A DNA stretch of 8,119 bases from an uncultured Treponema sp. (GCA_937885235.1 CAKZZK010000054.1:1-8119), one strand, 5' to 3'. Positions 1 through 7,360 are shown, counted from the first letter of the stretch. The notes: generated by a model from the letters alone, not told the origin. Numbers and translations: made by a program.

Positions 1-1166
1 GGCTCTTTGCAATATATTACCTGTGGCTTAAGCAGTCTGGAAAGTACCGGTGCTGCGAGCTTCAGCGGACGCTATTCAAGGATACAGAGCGGTATGAAGA
101 ACTTTTGCCTGTTTTTGCACAGCGAGATGTGGTTGTTGCCCTTGCCGCGGATAAGCGCTTCGCCCCCTGCCTTGCGGTGACGCTTGCTTCTATAGCGGAA
201 AGCTCATCAGCGGAAAACAACTATGACATTCTCATTTTGACCACAGACATCCCGACAGAGGACAGAAAGCTTATTTCAGGCATTGTTGCAGGGAGAGGAA
301 ATTTTTCAGTCCGCTTTGTGAATCCATGCAGGTTCATCGGGAAATTTACTCCTTACCTGCACTGGCATTTCGGACATATCGAGACATACTACAGGCTCAT
401 TCTCCCCTGGCTGCTTCCCCGCTATGACAAGGTCTTGTACCTTGACTCTGATATGGTTGTAGCGGCTGATGTCGCAGAGCTGTTTTCAGAGAAGGTGGAC
501 GGCTTTCTGCTTGCTGCTTGCCATGATGCGGATACGGCGGGGCTATACAACGGCTACTGGAAGGACAGAAAAAAATACACGGACGAAATCCTGCATCTGG
601 CGGAGCCATACCAGTACTTTCAGGCGGGAACGCTGCTCATGAACCTTGCGGAGTTCAGGCGGGAGTACACGGTCAGCACTGTGCTGGATTTTGCCGCGAA
701 GGAGCGCTGGCAGCTGCAGGACCAGGATGTGCTGAACAAGCTCTGCGAGGGGCGGGTGCGTTATGTTGATATGGCTTGGAACGTCATGGTTGACTATAAC
801 GGCATCCGCAGAGAGAAGATCATCGCGCTCGCGCCGCAGTGGCTCAACAGAATGTATATGGAGGCGCGGAAGAGTCCGAAAATCATCCATTACGCGGGAC
901 CCGAAAAGCCGTGGCTGAATCCAGAAATGGACTATGGCAGGGAGTTCTGGCGCTCTGCAAGGCTTACGCCGTACTATGAAGCGCTGTTGCACCGCATGGC
1001 GGAAGGTGCCGCTGAGCATCGGATAGAAGCGGAGAAAGAGACAAGGCGGAGAAACAGCCCCTTCCGTCTTGCCTGCGGATTTTTCAGGCGAGCGAGGCAA
1101 CGGGGATTGGTGGAAGCAGTCAGCTATATACCGAAAAGAATTTTACAGGGAAGGAAAAGGAAGTAA
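1..1166 (+). CDS. GT8-family glycosyltransferase, 5'-partial; probably the C-terminal part of a DUF4422-GT8 protein
   Basis: This is a nucleotide-sugar glycosyltransferase of family GT8 (LPS glucosyl/galactosyltransferase type), probably acting at the cytoplasmic face on a lipid-linked glycan. A possible start is TTG at 105, but the frame stays open to codon 3-5 with no stop. The residues encoded at 6-92 (LFAIYYLW...ELQRTLFKDTER) match the DUF4422-GT8 linker of the next gene (LFGIWFMH...ELQKTLFRDTDK). The gene therefore almost certainly starts left of the window. Counting from the TTG, the GT8 fold runs from about residue 8 to 295. It includes the metal-binding DxD in YLDSDMVV (D114, D116), YFQAGTLLMN, DQDVLN and the C-terminal HYAGPEKPW (262-270), whose His is the third metal ligand in LgtC. 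The tail (about 305-353) is strongly basic and may touch the membrane. The catalytic motifs look intact. The stop TAA (1164-1166) directly abuts the next ATG. Donor and acceptor cannot be read from the sequence. Confidence 0.9.
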   Translation, partial: LFAIYYLWLKQSGKYRCCELQRTLFKDTERYEELLPVFAQRDVVVALAADKRFAPCLAVTLASIAESSSAENNYDILILTTDIPTEDRKLISGIVAGRGNFSVRFVNPCRFIGKFTPYLHWHFGHIETYYRLILPWLLPRYDKVLYLDSDMVVAADVAELFSEKVDGFLLAACHDADTAGLYNGYWKDRKKYTDEILHLAEPYQYFQAGTLLMNLAEFRREYTVSTVLDFAAKERWQLQDQDVLNKLCEGRVRYVDMAWNVMVDYNGIRREKIIALAPQWLNRMYMEARKSPKIIHYAGPEKPWLNPEMDYGREFWRSARLTPYYEALLHRMAEGAAEHRIEAEKETRRRNSPFRLACGFFRRARQRGLVEAVSYIPKRILQGRKRK

Positions 1167-2714
1167 ATGAGCAGTATCAGTATATATGTTGTAAGCCATA
1201 AAGACTGCTTTATCCCGTCGAATCCGATAATGAAGCCTCTCCAGGTGGGCTGCACTGTTTCTGGCTGCCATATTCAGGATATGTTGCACGATGACGAGGG
1301 GGATAGCATATCCGAAAAAAACAGGATGTACTGCGAGCTTACCGCTCAGTACTGGGCATGGAAAAACGATCCTTCTTCTGATTATATTGGCTTTTTTCAT
1401 TATCGGCGCTATTTAAATTTTAGCGGAAAGGATTTAAAGCCAGATTTATGGGGAAACATCATTTATGACGGAGCCATTACAGATGAAGTCTTGAAGGAAC
1501 TGGGAATAGATGCGGACAGGATGGAAAGCCTCATCCGTCAGTATGATATCATAGTTCCCCTGCCGCGGACTATTCCCGAGGGAAAAAATATATATGATGA
1601 ATACATAGCGGCGAAGGGCCATCATAAGGAAGATTTAGATGCTGCGTTGTCCGTGCTTGCGGAAAAATATCCCGAATATGCGGAGACCGTGGAAAAATAT
1701 ATGGCTTCAAGCAGACCTTATGAAGTCAATATGTTCATCATGCGGGCGGAACTGTTCAGGGAGTATGCTGCTTGGCTTTTTGATATATTATTTAGGCTTG
1801 AGAAACGTCTGGATGTTTCATCATATAGTCAGTATGAGCTTAGAGTTATAGGTTTTTTATCGGAACGTTTGTTCGGTATCTGGTTTATGCATAATAAGGA
1901 GGCAAAACAGCTTAGAACGCTTGAACTGCAAAAGACACTCTTCAGGGATACCGATAAGCTACCTGGTAAAATAAGTACGAAAGAGGGCTCCGTCGTCGCC
2001 GTGCTTGCCTGCAATGATGGTTATGTTCCGTATCTGGCCGCGATGCTCTGCTCGATTGTTCATAATGCCAAACAGAACAGAGGCTATGAGCTTTTTGTTC
2101 TGACGACTGATATTTCAGAAAGAAATCAACAGAAGTTAAAAAGCCTTGTCGAGGCGGACCGGCGTTTCTCATTCTGCTGTATAAATGTGCAATCTTTTGC
2201 AGAAAAGCAGGAACTTTTTGTTCATACGCATATCTCTGTAGAAACATACTATCGTTTTTTTATTTCCTCCCTCTTCCCTGATGTGGAAAAAGTCCTCTAC
2301 CTTGACAGTGACATGGTCGTAAACTCCGATATAGCAGATTTATATGACACGGATATAAGGGACTGCTGCCTTGCGGCGGCAAAGGATATAGACCTCGCGG
2401 GCTCCATAAAGAGCAACAGTAAACTGGCGTTGTATGTGCGGAACGAGGTGGGGTGCACGGGAGCTGATGAATATTTTCAGGCAGGTGTTTTGCTGTTCAA
2501 CATCAAGGCTATGAATGCCATGGGCGGTGCCGATGAGTTGCTCCGTGTCTCTCAACAGCAGAAATGGAACTATATGGATCAGGACATTCTGAATCATGTG
2601 TATCGGAAAAAGATTCGCTATTTGGATCAGGTGTGGAACTGCGTGATGGTCTGGAAAGAAACGAAAAAAAGTCGCATGGACATTCTGAAAGATGCTCAAA
2701 TACACGTGGGTTGA
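1167..2714 (+). CDS. DUF4422-GT8 bifunctional glycosyltransferase, 3'-truncated
   Basis: The 515-residue product has two domains. Residues 4-255 are DUF4422, a presumed glycosyltransferase-like domain of polysaccharide loci, with SHKD (10-13), GDSISEKN (45-52), YCELTAQYWAWKN (55-67) and HYRRY (78-82). Residues 275 to about 510 are GT8, with ETYYR (359-363), YLDSDMVV (DxD at D380/D382), YFQAGVLLFN (436-445) and DQDILN (471-476). The ATG follows the previous stop with no gap and has an AAGGAAG-like Shine-Dalgarno at 1157-1163. The protein stops 25 residues after the conserved W490. Its upstream paralog continues for about 125 residues past the equivalent Trp, including HYAGPEKPW. The last residues (QIHVG) are an out-of-frame reading of the following aminotransferase sequence. 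Loss of the His metal ligand and of the end of the fold suggests the GT8 half is inactive, while the DUF4422 half could still work. It may best be considered a pseudogene. Confidence 0.9.
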   Translation: MSSISIYVVSHKDCFIPSNPIMKPLQVGCTVSGCHIQDMLHDDEGDSISEKNRMYCELTAQYWAWKNDPSSDYIGFFHYRRYLNFSGKDLKPDLWGNIIYDGAITDEVLKELGIDADRMESLIRQYDIIVPLPRTIPEGKNIYDEYIAAKGHHKEDLDAALSVLAEKYPEYAETVEKYMASSRPYEVNMFIMRAELFREYAAWLFDILFRLEKRLDVSSYSQYELRVIGFLSERLFGIWFMHNKEAKQLRTLELQKTLFRDTDKLPGKISTKEGSVVAVLACNDGYVPYLAAMLCSIVHNAKQNRGYELFVLTTDISERNQQKLKSLVEADRRFSFCCINVQSFAEKQELFVHTHISVETYYRFFISSLFPDVEKVLYLDSDMVVNSDIADLYDTDIRDCCLAAAKDIDLAGSIKSNSKLALYVRNEVGCTGADEYFQAGVLLFNIKAMNAMGGADELLRVSQQQKWNYMDQDILNHVYRKKIRYLDQVWNCVMVWKETKKSRMDILKDAQIHVG

Positions 2715-3177
2715 TTATGGTTCAAGCTACCTGCCGAGCGAGCTGAATGCGGCATACCTGTGGGCACAGCTGGAGGTTGCAGACAGGATAAATGACGCAA
2801 GGCTTTCTGTATGGAACAAATATTATGATGCGTTCAAGCCGCTCGCGGAAAGCGGGAGAATCGAGCTTCCGCTTGTTCCTGATGGCTGTGAGCACAACGC
2901 GCACATGTTTTATGTCAAGCTAAAAAATTTAGACGAGCGGACACGATTTATTGCGTATATGAAGGAGCGAGGTATCGGCTGCGTATTCCATTACATCCCG
3001 CTGCATTCATCACCGGCGGGGCTGAAGTTCGGGCGATTTTCCGGCGAGGATGCGTTTACAACGAAGGAAAGCGAGCGGCTGGTACGGTTGCCCCTGTATT
3101 ATGGGCTGAGCGATGCGGAACAGTCGGAAGTGATTATGGCAATTCGAGCATTTTTCAATTATAAAGGGAAAGATTGA
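2692..3177 (+). pseudogene. rffA: WecE/RffA-type sugar aminotransferase, C-terminal remnant
   Basis: The intact enzyme is a PLP-dependent aminotransferase of the DegT/DnrJ/EryC1 family that makes dTDP-4-amino-4,6-dideoxy-galactose (TDP-Fuc4N) from the 4-keto sugar. The 161 codons here align without gaps, from memory, with the C-terminal part of E. coli WecE: KYTWVDYGSSYL, AAYLWAQLEVADRIN, GRIELPLVPDGC, NAHMFYVKL, VFHYIPLHSSPAG and TTKESERLVRLPL. E. coli WecE has 376 residues, so about 215 N-terminal residues are missing, including the FHETKN region with the PLP-binding lysine. Homology begins at K3 (2698-2700), and an in-frame TGA lies just upstream at 2686-2688. The ATG at 2692 is only the first available start and has no properly spaced ribosome binding site. 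The frame overlaps the previous gene by 23 bases. A catalytically active product is very unlikely. The symbol marks the parent family, not a working gene. Confidence 0.85.
3163..3169 (+). promoter_or_regulatory. Shine-Dalgarno for the GT-C-like membrane protein
   Basis: AAAGGGA, with GGGA at 3166-3169, lies 7 bases before ATG 3177. This favours ATG 3177 over the in-frame TTG at 3174. The ATG shares its A with the TGA stop of the preceding frame (TGATG), a translational-coupling arrangement. Confidence 0.6.
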
Positions 3178-5069
3178 TGGAACTGAAAGCAAAATTTCGC
3201 AAAGCGATAAATTTTTCCCTGCACGATGATTTTAATGGGGCATCTAAATATGCTGTTTTGATTAATTTTTTTATCTGTGTATTTTTCTTTCTTTCCCATC
3301 TGTTAGGTTACGGCATAAAATTTGATAATAGTGATGACAGGGTGATGAATGAAATTGCTATTGGTGCATTTAAAGGAGATCCTCGCTATCTTGTTTTTGT
3401 AGGATTTATTTATGGGGCTGTTATTGATTTTTTGAATGGACTTGTACCATCTGTTAACTGGTATGTAATTATATATTTGATAATAACTTTTGCATCAGTT
3501 GCTTCGATCTGCCTTATCTGTACGAAAAAGATGCATTTTTCTTTATCAGTTGTCTTTACCTGCATGTTTAACTGGCTGGTAGCTACTTCTGCATATACCC
3601 ATTTGCAATATACAAAAGTCACTTCAGTAACAGCCGTTGCAGGCTTTGTGATCCTCTATTATTCATTAATTCATCATGATGAACATAAATTTTTGTGGAT
3701 ATTTGGCATCTTATTGACAGGCATCGCTGCCAGTATACGGTGGATTGCTTGTGAGATGATAATGCCTTATGCATTTGCTTTATTTGCTTCTTTTTTCCTA
3801 AAGAAAAGGACAAAGAGGCAGGTATTATATCTGCTTTTTCTGATTTTAATGACTGCATCTTTGCAGCTTGCAATCAGGATGATCGATAAAAGTGCCTATA
3901 TGAGTGCCGAATGGCAAAATTATGACAGCTATAATTCTGCGAGGTCTTCATTGCTTGACTGTGGCGTGCCATCATACGAGAAATTTCAGAAAGAATATGA
4001 TTCTCTTGGCATAACTGAATTAGACAGGCGAATATTTGCAACATGGATGTACAATGACTCCGGGCATTTTACATTGGAAAAACTCCTTGCATGGAGAAAT
4101 ATAGATAGCAGTGTGATTTCTGGGAGTTTTTCGTTACGTATATTTGCCAGAACTATAAAAAATTTGTGTGATACGCTTCGGAAATATAGCTTGGTGCGTT
4201 TTGCATTTCTTTTTCTCTTTTTGATAGTACTGCTTTTGAAAGGCAAAGAGAAAATCATACCTTTTGTCTTTATGGGGCTTGTCGTTGCAATGTATTATTA
4301 TTTTGCCAGCATAAATAGGACGATATGGCGTGTGGAGTTTGGAATTTGGGTGGCAGTTGTATCTATGCTGACTGTTTATTGTTTTGAGTCAGAAACGATG
4401 CATTTGCCTAAAGTTTCGTGCCCGAATTTTGATTTTGGCATTCGCTTTGATTTAGGGGCGGGAAGGCTCATATCAAAACTTGATTTTTCAATGGTGAATA
4501 CAAAAGGTTTTTCGCTGCGAGACTTAAGGGTGGTGCTGCTTTGCTTTGCATTGCTTATGATGTGCGGCAAATTTTATCTTGCAATGAAAATGCGCCTTTC
4601 TGGAAAAAGTGTTGATGTTGCTAAAAATCCGTATGTATTGTTGCAGTTCGCAGAGAAAACTTCTGGAGATGGTAATACATATATTATAAGCGGTATGACG
4701 CCGGAATTTCAGAGCGAGCAGATAAATGTATTCAGTTTGACAAGGGCGGCATATAAAGACCGGTTGCAAAATGTCGTTCCGGATGGCGGCTGGCTGATTC
4801 CTTTGCCATTTTACAATGGAATGCCGCAGTTTCCTTCGCTCTTAAGCGATGAGAATGTGTTATATGCGGGAAATGAATATTTTGCAAGCTTGGTTCTTGA
4901 TTATCTGCGTGAAAACTATGAAATGAATGCTACTATGCGTCAAATAGACGAAATTGAAGGCGTCCCTGTGTGGAAGTATTCTGTTAGAACGTTTAATGAA
5001 ATGCCCTTGAACAGGGATAATATTCTGGCATTTTATGGAAATTTTTATTCTGATATATGGCAACAATAA
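3177..5069 (+). CDS. GT-C-like polytopic membrane glycosyltransferase (inferred)
   Basis: The 630-residue integral membrane protein has about 12 hydrophobic segments, at roughly 25-45, 71-90, 95-116, 121-140, 148-166, 171-190, 195-208, 216-234, 341-354, 359-377, 384-402 and 450-470. After the first segment comes an acidic loop, NSDDRVMNEIAIGAFKGDP (51-69). An acidic pair in the first external loop is typical of GT-C enzymes that use polyprenyl-phosphate sugars, and the DD...G.+.G.P pattern recalls GtrII-like and other polysaccharide-locus membrane proteins. A soluble loop of about 105 residues (235-340) splits the membrane domain, and residues 471-630 form a C-terminal soluble domain. The likely role is sugar transfer to a lipid-linked or mature glycan at the outer face, using the product of the GtrB-like gene at 6270. 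The start ATG overlaps the preceding stop. An O-antigen polymerase or ligase is an alternative. Composition is more AT-rich than upstream, suggesting a different origin. Confidence 0.6.
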   Translation: MELKAKFRKAINFSLHDDFNGASKYAVLINFFICVFFFLSHLLGYGIKFDNSDDRVMNEIAIGAFKGDPRYLVFVGFIYGAVIDFLNGLVPSVNWYVIIYLIITFASVASICLICTKKMHFSLSVVFTCMFNWLVATSAYTHLQYTKVTSVTAVAGFVILYYSLIHHDEHKFLWIFGILLTGIAASIRWIACEMIMPYAFALFASFFLKKRTKRQVLYLLFLILMTASLQLAIRMIDKSAYMSAEWQNYDSYNSARSSLLDCGVPSYEKFQKEYDSLGITELDRRIFATWMYNDSGHFTLEKLLAWRNIDSSVISGSFSLRIFARTIKNLCDTLRKYSLVRFAFLFLFLIVLLLKGKEKIIPFVFMGLVVAMYYYFASINRTIWRVEFGIWVAVVSMLTVYCFESETMHLPKVSCPNFDFGIRFDLGAGRLISKLDFSMVNTKGFSLRDLRVVLLCFALLMMCGKFYLAMKMRLSGKSVDVAKNPYVLLQFAEKTSGDGNTYIISGMTPEFQSEQINVFSLTRAAYKDRLQNVVPDGGWLIPLPFYNGMPQFPSLLSDENVLYAGNEYFASLVLDYLRENYEMNATMRQIDEIEGVPVWKYSVRTFNEMPLNRDNILAFYGNFYSDIWQQ

Positions 5070-6253
5070 TGGTTATTGCCGGTGGTGACTGGCAGATAGA
5101 ACTTATAAAAAAAAGCAAAAAACTGGGGCATACGGTTGTTTGCTCAAATTTATATGAACACTCTCCTGCTTTCCCGTATGCAGATTTTTGCGAAGTAGCG
5201 GATGTACTTGATAAAGAAAAGAATCTTGAAATTGCGAATAAATATAATCCTGATGCGGTGATTTCTGATCAAAGCGATATAGCTGTTCCTACAGTTGCAT
5301 ATTTGAATGAAAAATTGGGACTGAGGGGAATAGGAACGGAACTTGCCGCTTTGTTTACGGATAAGTCTGCGCAGCGTATTTTCTGTAAGAGTAATGGAAT
5401 ATCTGTTCCAGGTTTCAAAGTATGCAGCTCTTGTCAAGATGCCGTGTTGTTTCTGAAAAATTATCAGAAAGCTATAATAAAACCTATTGATAGCCAGTCA
5501 AGCCGAGGTGTCTTTACGGTACAATCAGAGGCTGATATAGAGTCGCATATTGAAGAAACGCTTTCATGGTCGAATATTCGGAAGCAGTTTTTAATTGAGC
5601 AGTATATAGAAGGCGATGAATTTACTATAGATGGTTTGGTTGTGAATGGGAAGTATTTCCCTATGACGATTTCAATAAAAGAGATGTACGAGCAGAACCC
5701 TAATGTCTCAAAAATGCAGACATATTCTTGGAATCATTCAAGATATGACTATACTGCGTTGCGTGAAGAGAATAAGCGGCTCATAGAAACAGCGGGCATT
5801 CCGTTTGGATTGACCCATTCCGAGTATAAATATGCGAATGGAAAATTTTATCTTATAGAAGCAGGTGCAAGAGGCGGAGGAAGCAATCTTTCTGGGAAGA
5901 TAGTACCTTTTATGACTGGTATTGATAACTATGAATATCTCATCAGCCAATCATTGGGAGAAACGCTTGAATATCCGATTTTCGATAAAGAGTATTTGGA
6001 AAATCATTATTGCATAATGCGCTTTTTTGATTTTGGGAAAGGAAAGGTGAAAGATATTATCGGAAGAGAACTTTTGGAAAATACAAAGAATATGATTGAT
6101 TTCCAGTTGAATGTAAAGTCGGGGCAGACGTTAGAAGATTTGAAGTATGGAAGGATGCGCCCCGGTCATTTTATAATAGGGGGAAATAATCGTGAAGATC
6201 TTTTGAAGCAGATGAATTATTTGGTTGAAAATATAAGAATTATATTTTTCTAA
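5057..6253 (+). CDS. ATP-grasp family carboxylate-amine ligase
   Basis: The 398-residue soluble enzyme has a pre-ATP-grasp Rossmann-like domain (about 1-100, VIAGGDWQIELIKKSKKLGH) and an ATP-grasp domain (about 101-305). Visible motifs are TDKSAQRIFCKSNGISVPGF (101-120), the nucleotide-binding lysine in IIKP (K142), EQYIEGDE (181-188, ExxxGxE), the metal ligands E256 (HSEYKY) and E269 (YLIEAGARGGG), and R272. A C-terminal domain of about 90 residues follows. All expected catalytic residues seem present. The family activates a carboxylate as acyl phosphate and couples it to an amine. In a glycan locus this would most plausibly join an amino acid or similar acid to an amino sugar or uronic acid, but the substrate cannot be read here. 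ATG 5057 overlaps the upstream gene by 13 bases. ATG 5069, overlapping its stop as TAATG, gives M5 of this frame and is an equally plausible start. Neither has a clear Shine-Dalgarno. Confidence 0.85.
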   Translation: MATIMVIAGGDWQIELIKKSKKLGHTVVCSNLYEHSPAFPYADFCEVADVLDKEKNLEIANKYNPDAVISDQSDIAVPTVAYLNEKLGLRGIGTELAALFTDKSAQRIFCKSNGISVPGFKVCSSCQDAVLFLKNYQKAIIKPIDSQSSRGVFTVQSEADIESHIEETLSWSNIRKQFLIEQYIEGDEFTIDGLVVNGKYFPMTISIKEMYEQNPNVSKMQTYSWNHSRYDYTALREENKRLIETAGIPFGLTHSEYKYANGKFYLIEAGARGGGSNLSGKIVPFMTGIDNYEYLISQSLGETLEYPIFDKEYLENHYCIMRFFDFGKGKVKDIIGRELLENTKNMIDFQLNVKSGQTLEDLKYGRMRPGHFIIGGNNREDLLKQMNYLVENIRIIFF

Positions 6254-6269
6254 TAAAACGTGGTAAAGT

Positions 6270-7217
6270 ATGATTAAAAAAGAGATTATCAGCTTTATAA
6301 TACCTTGCTATAATTCTACAAATACAATAGGCGCCGTTATTGAAGAAATAAAGGCGATGATGAGCGATTGTTTGAAGGACTATGACTTTGAGATTATCTT
6401 GGTAAATGATTGTTCTCCTGATGGCACTACTTATGAAAAGATAAAAGAGCTTGCTAATGCTGATAATCGTATAAAAGGTCTGAACCTAGCTAGGAATTTT
6501 GGACAGCCTTCAGCAGTAATGGCTGGCATGCATTATGCGAAAGGCAGCTACATAGTGTGCGGAGATGATGATGGGCAGACCCCGTTTATAGAGTTTCCAA
6601 AGCTTTTTTCAAAGATACAGGAAGGTTATGATATTGTCGAGGCAAATTATTCAATCCGTGAAAGGCGGTCGTTATTTAGGAGATTGGGAACGTTTTTAAA
6701 TGAATCAATGGCAACAAATCTAATAAATAAACCCAAAGGTCTAGTGCTTACCAGTTTTTGGTGTATCAGGCGTTTTGTTGCAGATGATATGCTTCGATAT
6801 GAGAATCCATATCCGTATCTGGGCGGATTAATGCTTAGAGTTTCTAAAAATGCATGCAATGTTTCTGTTTCGCATAGAAAAAGATTGTCTGGAAAATCCG
6901 GTTATTCATTTTCAAAACTGATAAATCTGTGGTTAAATGGTTTTACCAATTTTTCCATAAAACCTCTCCGTATTGCAACTTTGTCTGGCATTTTTATTGC
7001 GTTAGCAGGTTTTGGCTATGGCTTGTTTATAATTGCGAATAAGCTTTTATACCCCAAAAAAATCATGGCAGGATATACTTCGATATTAGCCATTATGATT
7101 TTTCTTTTTGGTTTTTCGTTTTTATTGATGGGCTTAATAGGAGAATACATCGGCAGGATATATTTATCTTTGAATAGACAGCCTCAATTTATTGTAAAGG
7201 ATAAGATAAATATATAA
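6270..7217 (+). CDS. GtrB/ArnC-like polyprenyl-phosphate glycosyltransferase (GT2)
   Basis: This 315-residue membrane-anchored GT2 enzyme of the DPM1/GtrB/ArnC type transfers a sugar from a nucleotide donor to undecaprenyl phosphate at the cytoplasmic face. Visible motifs are the GT-A start IIPCYNS (10-16), NDCSPDGT (46-53), ARNFGQ (74-79), DxDxQ as DDDGQTP (99-105; D99, D101, Q103), and the family loop RLSGKSGYSFSKL (215-227). Two C-terminal TM helices (about 236-256 and 270-290) follow, ending in GEYIGRIYLSLNRQPQF (291-307), a typical end for the family. Length and architecture look complete. It lies 16 bases after the ATP-grasp gene, with only a weak purine-rich ribosome site. Its expected partners are a GT-C transferase (the gene at 3177 fits) and a GtrA-type flippase, which is not in this window. 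The transferred sugar is unknown. Composition is AT-rich like the two genes before it. Confidence 0.9.
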   Translation: MIKKEIISFIIPCYNSTNTIGAVIEEIKAMMSDCLKDYDFEIILVNDCSPDGTTYEKIKELANADNRIKGLNLARNFGQPSAVMAGMHYAKGSYIVCGDDDGQTPFIEFPKLFSKIQEGYDIVEANYSIRERRSLFRRLGTFLNESMATNLINKPKGLVLTSFWCIRRFVADDMLRYENPYPYLGGLMLRVSKNACNVSVSHRKRLSGKSGYSFSKLINLWLNGFTNFSIKPLRIATLSGIFIALAGFGYGLFIIANKLLYPKKIMAGYTSILAIMIFLFGFSFLLMGLIGEYIGRIYLSLNRQPQFIVKDKINI

Positions 7218-7360
7218 AGTTATTGGAGTTTTTGTTTAGGAGGCATGATAAAATAGTCAACAAACAAGCGGTAATGTGATATGCTGAAGATGATTCGGCG
7301 GAAACCAGGCATGAGTTCGCCATTTTTCGTAGGGGTATGACCTCTGGTTAGGAGTTATAT
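7218..7360 (+). other. Intergenic spacer with micro-ORFs and inverted repeats
   Basis: The spacer separates the glycan cassette from an unrelated-looking gene. AGGAGG (7238-7243) sits one base before an ATG that opens only Met-Ile-Lys-stop (7245-7256). A second micro-ORF runs 7281-7340 and encodes 19 residues (MLKMIRRKPGMSSPFFVGV). GGCGGAA...TTCGCC (7295-7301 with 7315-7320) can pair with one bulge and is followed by ATTTTT, a poor terminator candidate. AACCAG (7303-7308) and CTGGTT (7344-7349) form a perfect 6-bp inverted repeat just before the next ribosome site. The two pairings interleave and could be alternatives. The stretch from 7285 to 7354 is clearly richer in GC than either flank. 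No known RNA family or convincing promoter is recognised. Confidence 0.35.
7349..7354 (+). promoter_or_regulatory. Shine-Dalgarno for the two-TM protein gene
   Basis: TAGGAG lies 6 bases upstream of ATG 7361 and is the best-spaced strong ribosome site in the window. Its first base, T7349, is the end of the CTGGTT arm of the inverted repeat with 7303-7308, so pairing there could affect access to it. Confidence 0.6.

Noticed and set aside
543..1100. Long open frame (185 codons) on the - strand inside the first GT8 gene
   Set aside because: It is antisense to a well-supported GT8 gene, its translation resembles no protein family, and it arises from GC-rich codon use in the true frame.
2661..2700. 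A7 run (2664-2670) as a slippery site for programmed frameshifting from the GT8 frame into the rffA frame
   Set aside because: The rffA frame has a TGA at 2686-2688, between the A7 run and the start of WecE similarity. A shift at the run would terminate before reaching the aminotransferase.
3174..3176. TTG at 3174 as the start of the membrane protein
   Set aside because: ATG 3177 is directly in frame, overlaps the previous stop as TGATG and is 7 bases from GGGA. The TTG adds one residue and has no advantage.
7295..7326. GGCGGAA...TTCGCC followed by ATTTTT as a rho-independent terminator
   Set aside because: The stem is short and bulged, the loop is long, and the T tract is interrupted by an A and short. 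It overlaps the micro-ORF, so it is noted only as a possible structure.
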